A stretch of DNA of 64,000 bases from Cellulomonas alba (lineage in GTDB: Bacteria; Actinomycetota; Actinomycetes; Actinomycetales; Cellulomonadaceae). The stretch's first letter is position 1; each line of letters starts with the position of its first letter. Under the pieces are notes generated by a model. That model saw nothing but the letters and a program-made list of their open reading frames with translations, made no database searches and was not told where the DNA came from. Where the stretch lies: the NCBI RefSeq assembly GCF_030362835.1, contig NZ_JAUCGQ010000001.1:62001-126000 (forward strand), read 5' to 3'. Shown in pieces: positions 61,067-64,000 of this stretch. The translations under genes were made by a program, and so were the position numbers.

Positions 61067-61092
61067 ATCGGCACGCGCGCGCAGGACTTGAG
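61067..61092 (-). promoter_or_regulatory. FliA/WhiG-like promoter of pilB
   Basis: Minus strand: CTCAAG (61087-61092, in CTCAAGTCCT), 15 bp, then CCGAT (in GTGCCGATGC). The TCAA-N15-GCCGAT spacing is identical to the WhiG/FliA consensus. It ends 50 bp before the pilB ATG. Confidence 0.75.
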
Positions 61093-61110
61093 CGCTTCCA
61101 CCCGGCCGGG

Positions 61111-61200
61111 TCGACCGTCGGGCGGACATCCCCCGGTCGGTCGACCGTCCGGCGGACGTCCCGCGGTCGGTCGACCGTCCGGTGGACGTCCCGCGGTCGG
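61111..61200. repeat. Three tandem 30-bp repeats between aroE and pilB
   Basis: Three adjacent 30-bp units (61111-61140, 61141-61170, 61171-61200) of the form TCGACCGTCCGGCGGACGTC followed by CCGCGGTCGG, with one to four differences among copies, begin 19 bp after the pilB promoter and end 7 bp before the aroE stop. Each unit contains an internal dyad (GTCCG/CGGAC). They may arise from slippage and could act as a transcript end for aroE. Confidence 0.9.
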
Positions 61201-61207
61201 CGGCGGC

Positions 61208-62050
61208 CTACGCGGCGAGGACCGCCTCGAGCGCCGCGGACATCGCGCCGACCGGCCCAGGCCGGCCCGTCATCAGCCGGACCTGCTCCGCCGCCTGGTG
61301 CAGCAGCATCCGCTCGCCCCCGACGGCCACCCCGCCGGCCCGCTCCCACGCGGCCTGCAGAGCGGTCGGTCGCGGGTCGTACGCGACGTCGAGCAGCACG
61401 CCCCTCGGCGTCCCGTCGAGCGTCGCGGCGAGGGTGTCCGCCGCGTGCGGCGGGAGGGTCGAGACCACGACGTCCGCTCCGCCGAGACGTGCGGCCGCCT
61501 CGTCGAGCGACCGGAACACCGGCGTGACGCCCATCCGGTGCGCCGCCCGCATCAGACCGCCGGCGCGCGCCTGCGACCGGACGAGGACCGTCGCGCTGGG
61601 GCAGCCGAGCTGCGCGAGCGCCGCGAGCGTCGACGCGGCCGTGGCGCCCCCGCCGAGCACGACGGCGCGCCCGGCTCGCGTCAGCCCGCCCTCGGCCAGC
61701 GCGGCGACGATGCCGTGCACGTCGGTGTTCGCGCCGGTCAGCACGCGCGACGCCCCCGCGCCCTGGATGAGCACCGTGTTGACGGCGCCGACCACCAGGG
61801 CGAGGGGCTCGACGTGGTGGAGCAGCGGCAGCACCGTCTGCTTGAGCGGCATCGTCAGGCTGAGCCCGGCCCACGAGGAGTCGAGCCCCGCGACGAAGGC
61901 CGCCAGCGCGTCCTCGGTGACGTCGACCGCCTCGTAGCGCCACGACGCCAGCCCGAGGTCCGCGTACGCGGCCCGGTGCAGCACCGGGGACAGCGAGTGC
62001 GCGATCGGGTGGCCGAGCACGGCGGCTCGGCGCACGTCGTGCTCCGTCAC
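61208..62050 (-). CDS. aroE: Shikimate dehydrogenase
   Basis: AroE reduces 3-dehydroshikimate with NADPH. The 280-residue protein shows AAVLGHPIAHSLSPVLHRAA at the N-terminus, the catalytic-Lys segment SLTMPLKQTVLPLL near residue 65 and the catalytic Asp in GANTDVHGIV near 108; the NADP-binding GGGATAASTLAALA near 133 follows. It comes after mltG, the usual order, but aroC is 18 kb further on. It starts at GTG 62048-62050. Confidence 0.96.
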   Translation of the reverse strand: MTEHDVRRAAVLGHPIAHSLSPVLHRAAYADLGLASWRYEAVDVTEDALAAFVAGLDSSWAGLSLTMPLKQTVLPLLHHVEPLALVVGAVNTVLIQGAGASRVLTGANTDVHGIVAALAEGGLTRAGRAVVLGGGATAASTLAALAQLGCPSATVLVRSQARAGGLMRAAHRMGVTPVFRSLDEAAARLGGADVVVSTLPPHAADTLAATLDGTPRGVLLDVAYDPRPTALQAAWERAGGVAVGGERMLLHQAAEQVRLMTGRPGPVGAMSAALEAVLAA

Positions 62051-62057
62051 GCGCCGC

Positions 62058-63263
62058 TCAGCCGCCGTAGCCCGGGTGGGCCTTCTGCCACGCGCGCAGC
62101 TCGGCCACGCAGGCGCTGAACCCGGTGGCGTTCTCGGCGAACTTCGTCTCGCCCGTCTCGAGGTTCACGGTGCACCAGAACATCCACGGGCCGTTCGCGG
62201 GGTGCATCGCGGCCTGGATCGACTTCTCACCGGGAGACGCGATGGGCGTCGGCGGAAGCCCGGTCCGGGCACCGGTGCTCCACTTGTTCGACAGGTCCTT
62301 GGTCTGCGCGAGCGTCGGCGCGCCGCTGATCCCGAGACCGTAGGACGTCGTGGAGTCGATGCCGAGCGCGATGCCCTGATCGAGCCGGTTGTCGATGACG
62401 CGCGCCATCTTCGGCCGGTCGACGTCGTGCTTCGCCTCGCGCTCGATGAGCGACGCCTTGTTCAGCACCGTCTCCCACTGCGACTGCGGCACGTCGTTCG
62501 CCTTGAGCACCTGGACGGTCTTGGCCGTCATCTGCTTCAGCACGTCCGCGGCGCTCGTTCCCGGCTCCACGTCGTACGTCGCCGGGAACAGCCAGCCCTC
62601 GACCTTGCCCTTCGCCTGGGCCGGGAGCCCGATCGCGGACGGGTCGGTCGCGGCCTTCTCCAGGTCCTTGACGGGGATGAGCGTCGTGGCGTTGATCTTG
62701 TCGTAGATCTGCGCGGCCGTGAGGCCCTCGGCGACGGTCACACGCATGGTCGCCTTGGTCGACGGGTTGAGCAGCGCGCCGACCGCGTCGGACGCGCGCA
62801 TGCCGAGGAGCAGGTTGTACGTGCCCGGCTGGATCGAGGCGGCGTCCGCGTTGGCCGCGAACGCCTTGTTGAAGGCGCCGGTCGACGCGACGACCCCGGC
62901 GTCGACCAGCCGGCGGCCCATCATCGCCCCGGTGTCACCGGGCTTGATGACGACCTGCACGGCCGAGCTGCCCGGGCCGGGGAAGTCCGTCACGTCCTTG
63001 CTGCTGGAACCGCTCCCGCCGAACATGTCGCCCGCCACGGAGTACACGACGTAGCCGGCTCCGGCGACGAGCAGGAGCGCCACGACGAGCACCCACACGG
63101 ACCGACGGCGTCGCCGCTTGCGGTCCCGGTGGTCGCGCTGACGTCCGGCGGAGCGCGAACGGCGGGTGGGGGTGCCCCCGCCGAGATCGCCTCCGAACAA
63201 GTCGGTGGGGGTGTCGCCGCCTCGCTCGACAGGCGCCCACCACTCGGTCTGGCTGTTGCTCAC
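62058..63263 (-). CDS. mltG: Endolytic transglycosylase MltG (YceG family)
   Basis: A 401-residue membrane enzyme that cleaves nascent peptidoglycan glycan strands. A basic cytosolic N-terminus (about residues 1-55, RDRKRRRRR) precedes one membrane helix (about 56-78); the LytM/YceG region follows, with KVEGWLFPATYDVEPGTSA near residue 225 and the catalytic Glu in NKASLIEREAKHDVDRPKMA near 270, and GLPPTPIASPGEKSIQAA near 350. GTG 63261-63263 was chosen behind a GGAG; ruvX ends 7 bp upstream. Confidence 0.94.
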   Translation of the reverse strand: MSNSQTEWWAPVERGGDTPTDLFGGDLGGGTPTRRSRSAGRQRDHRDRKRRRRRSVWVLVVALLLVAGAGYVVYSVAGDMFGGSGSSSKDVTDFPGPGSSAVQVVIKPGDTGAMMGRRLVDAGVVASTGAFNKAFAANADAASIQPGTYNLLLGMRASDAVGALLNPSTKATMRVTVAEGLTAAQIYDKINATTLIPVKDLEKAATDPSAIGLPAQAKGKVEGWLFPATYDVEPGTSAADVLKQMTAKTVQVLKANDVPQSQWETVLNKASLIEREAKHDVDRPKMARVIDNRLDQGIALGIDSTTSYGLGISGAPTLAQTKDLSNKWSTGARTGLPPTPIASPGEKSIQAAMHPANGPWMFWCTVNLETGETKFAENATGFSACVAELRAWQKAHPGYGG

Positions 63264-63270
63264 CAGTGCG

Positions 63271-63879
63271 TCACTCCAGAGTCGTCCGTCCGTCCCTGCG
63301 GTCCCCCCTCGCGTTGCCGGATCGCGCGTCCCCCGGGTCGGCAACGACCCTTTCCCCCGGGCGTCGCCCGGTCGCGCGTTCCGCATCCAACGCGGACTGC
63401 AGGATCACCACCGCGGCCGCCTGATCGACGACCTGCCGGTGGCGGCGCCCGGATCGGCCGGACGCCTGGAGCGCGTGATGCGCGGTGACGGTGCTCATCC
63501 GCTCATCGACGAGTCGCACCGGGATCGGAGCGACAGCCTGCGCCAGTGCCACAGCGTACGCGCGCGCGGCCTGCGAGGCTGCACCTTCGGCTCCCGACAG
63601 GTGTCGTGGCAGCCCGACGTACACGAGAGCCACACATCGGTCGCGTGCCTCGTCCACGATCGCGGCGACGTCCTTGGACAGCTGTCCAGCGGGCGGACGT
63701 GCGCCGTCGCGGGCCAGCGTCGCCACCGGCGTGGCGATCAGGCCGTCGGGGTCGCTCGACGCGAGACCCACGCGCACGCTCCCGACGTCGACCGCGAGCC
63801 GCGACCCGCGCACCACGACCTCGCCCGGGTCGGGCGCCTGGTCGGGTGCGCCGTCCGGCTCGCCGTCCGTCGGACCCAC
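63271..63879 (-). CDS. ruvX: Putative pre-16S rRNA nuclease RuvX/YqgF
   Basis: A 202-residue RNase H-fold protein: the first catalytic Asp is in RLAVDVGSVRVGLASSDPDG near residue 25, GLPRHLSGAEGAASQAARAY near 85, and the C-terminal Asp in VVDQAAAVVILQSALDA near 150. The family is also called Holliday junction resolvase-like but acts mainly in 16S rRNA 5' processing. The GTG at 63877-63879 gives a ~20-residue acidic extension before the fold; a later GTG is possible. It follows alaS, the usual order. Confidence 0.92.
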   Translation of the reverse strand: MGPTDGEPDGAPDQAPDPGEVVVRGSRLAVDVGSVRVGLASSDPDGLIATPVATLARDGARPPAGQLSKDVAAIVDEARDRCVALVYVGLPRHLSGAEGAASQAARAYAVALAQAVAPIPVRLVDERMSTVTAHHALQASGRSGRRHRQVVDQAAAVVILQSALDAERATGRRPGERVVADPGDARSGNARGDRRDGRTTLE

Positions 63880-63883
63880 GCGC

Positions 63884-64000
63884 CTATCCCGCCAGCGCGG
63901 AGGCGACCGCCGCGAGGGCCTCGACGAGCCTGCTCGCGTCGGCACCGCCGCCCTGCGCGAGGTCGTCCTTGCCGCCGCCACCGCCGCCGAGCACGCCGGA
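63884..64000 (-). CDS. alaS: Alanyl-tRNA synthetase, C-terminal end (truncated by window edge)
   Basis: Only the last 38 codons and stop (63884-63886) are present. The residues SGVLGGGGGGKDDLAQGGGA are the Gly-rich end of the DHHA1 domain of AlaRS, conserved in all homologues. The alaS-ruvX-mltG-aroE order supports the call. Confidence 0.9.
   Translation of the reverse strand, partial: SGVLGGGGGGKDDLAQGGGADASRLVEALAAVASALAG

Noticed and set aside
61111-61200. CRISPR-like array
   Set aside because: The units are contiguous without spacers and no cas genes are present; it is a simple tandem repeat.

Overview
This 64 kb window is chromosomal DNA from a high-GC actinobacterium. Very high GC, frequent GTG starts, pervasive GTGA/ATGA/TGATG start-stop overlaps and actinobacterial marker genes (mihF, pafB, a helicase-degenerate priA, long-form hisG, a PyrR leader that overlaps a ribosome binding site) support this. 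The type IV pilus locus and gene order fit Cellulomonadaceae or close relatives; that placement is inference. Apart from three short plus-strand segments, all genes run on the minus strand, and nearly everything is core genome in an order resembling Streptomyces (alaS-ruvX-mltG-aroE ... aroC-aroK-aroB ... efp-nusB ... pyrR-B-C-carAB-pyrF-mihF-gmk-rpoZ-coaBC-metK-priA-fmt-rsmB-rpe-rib).

Layout. 0-3.2 kb: 5' part of pafB, a DUF3866 gene, a PadR regulator with a membrane partner, and a small membrane protein. 3.2-8.8 kb: hisE-hisG and an FMN-riboswitch-controlled riboflavin operon (ribD-ribE-ribBA-ribH) ending in a PnuC-family gene that is probably the riboflavin transporter RibM/PnuX. 8.9-18.7 kb: rpe, rsmB, fmt, a HAD hydrolase, priA, metK, coaBC, rpoZ, gmk, mihF. 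18.9-27.8 kb: the pyrimidine operon pyrR-pyrB-pyrC-(membrane protein)-carA-carB-pyrF, with a PyrR-binding hairpin next to the pyrR ribosome binding site and a terminator after pyrF. 27.9-33.1 kb: a sphingosine-1-phosphate-lyase-like PLP enzyme overlapping a GPH-type transporter, and a membrane GGDEF-EAL protein. 33.1-37.7 kb: nusB, efp, a SatD-like HTH protein with a DUF3307-like partner, aroQ, aroB, aroK. 37.9-41.8 kb: a 1307-residue secreted protein of fibronectin-III-like repeats. 41.9-64 kb: aroC, a complete type IVa-like pilus locus, aroE, mltG, ruvX and the 3' end of alaS.

The most interesting region is the pilus locus (43.2-61.1 kb): pilB, pilT-pilC, major pilin pilA, two successive trios of minor pilins (each two class III prepilins plus a PilX-like protein), prepilin peptidase and pilM-N-O. 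It lies between aroE and aroC, which are adjacent or near-adjacent in many actinobacteria. Four transcription units (pilB, pilT, pilA, pilM) are each preceded by an almost identical CTCAAGTC ... CCGAT element with 15-16 bp spacing, matching a FliA/WhiG-type sigma factor promoter. PilB begins with a tandem MshEN-type c-di-GMP-binding domain, and a GGDEF-EAL protein is encoded 26 kb away, in the place where Streptomyces carries the c-di-GMP receptor bldD. The sequence therefore suggests pili driven by a motility-type sigma factor and gated by c-di-GMP. No CRISPR, prophage, IS element, tRNA or rRNA was seen.
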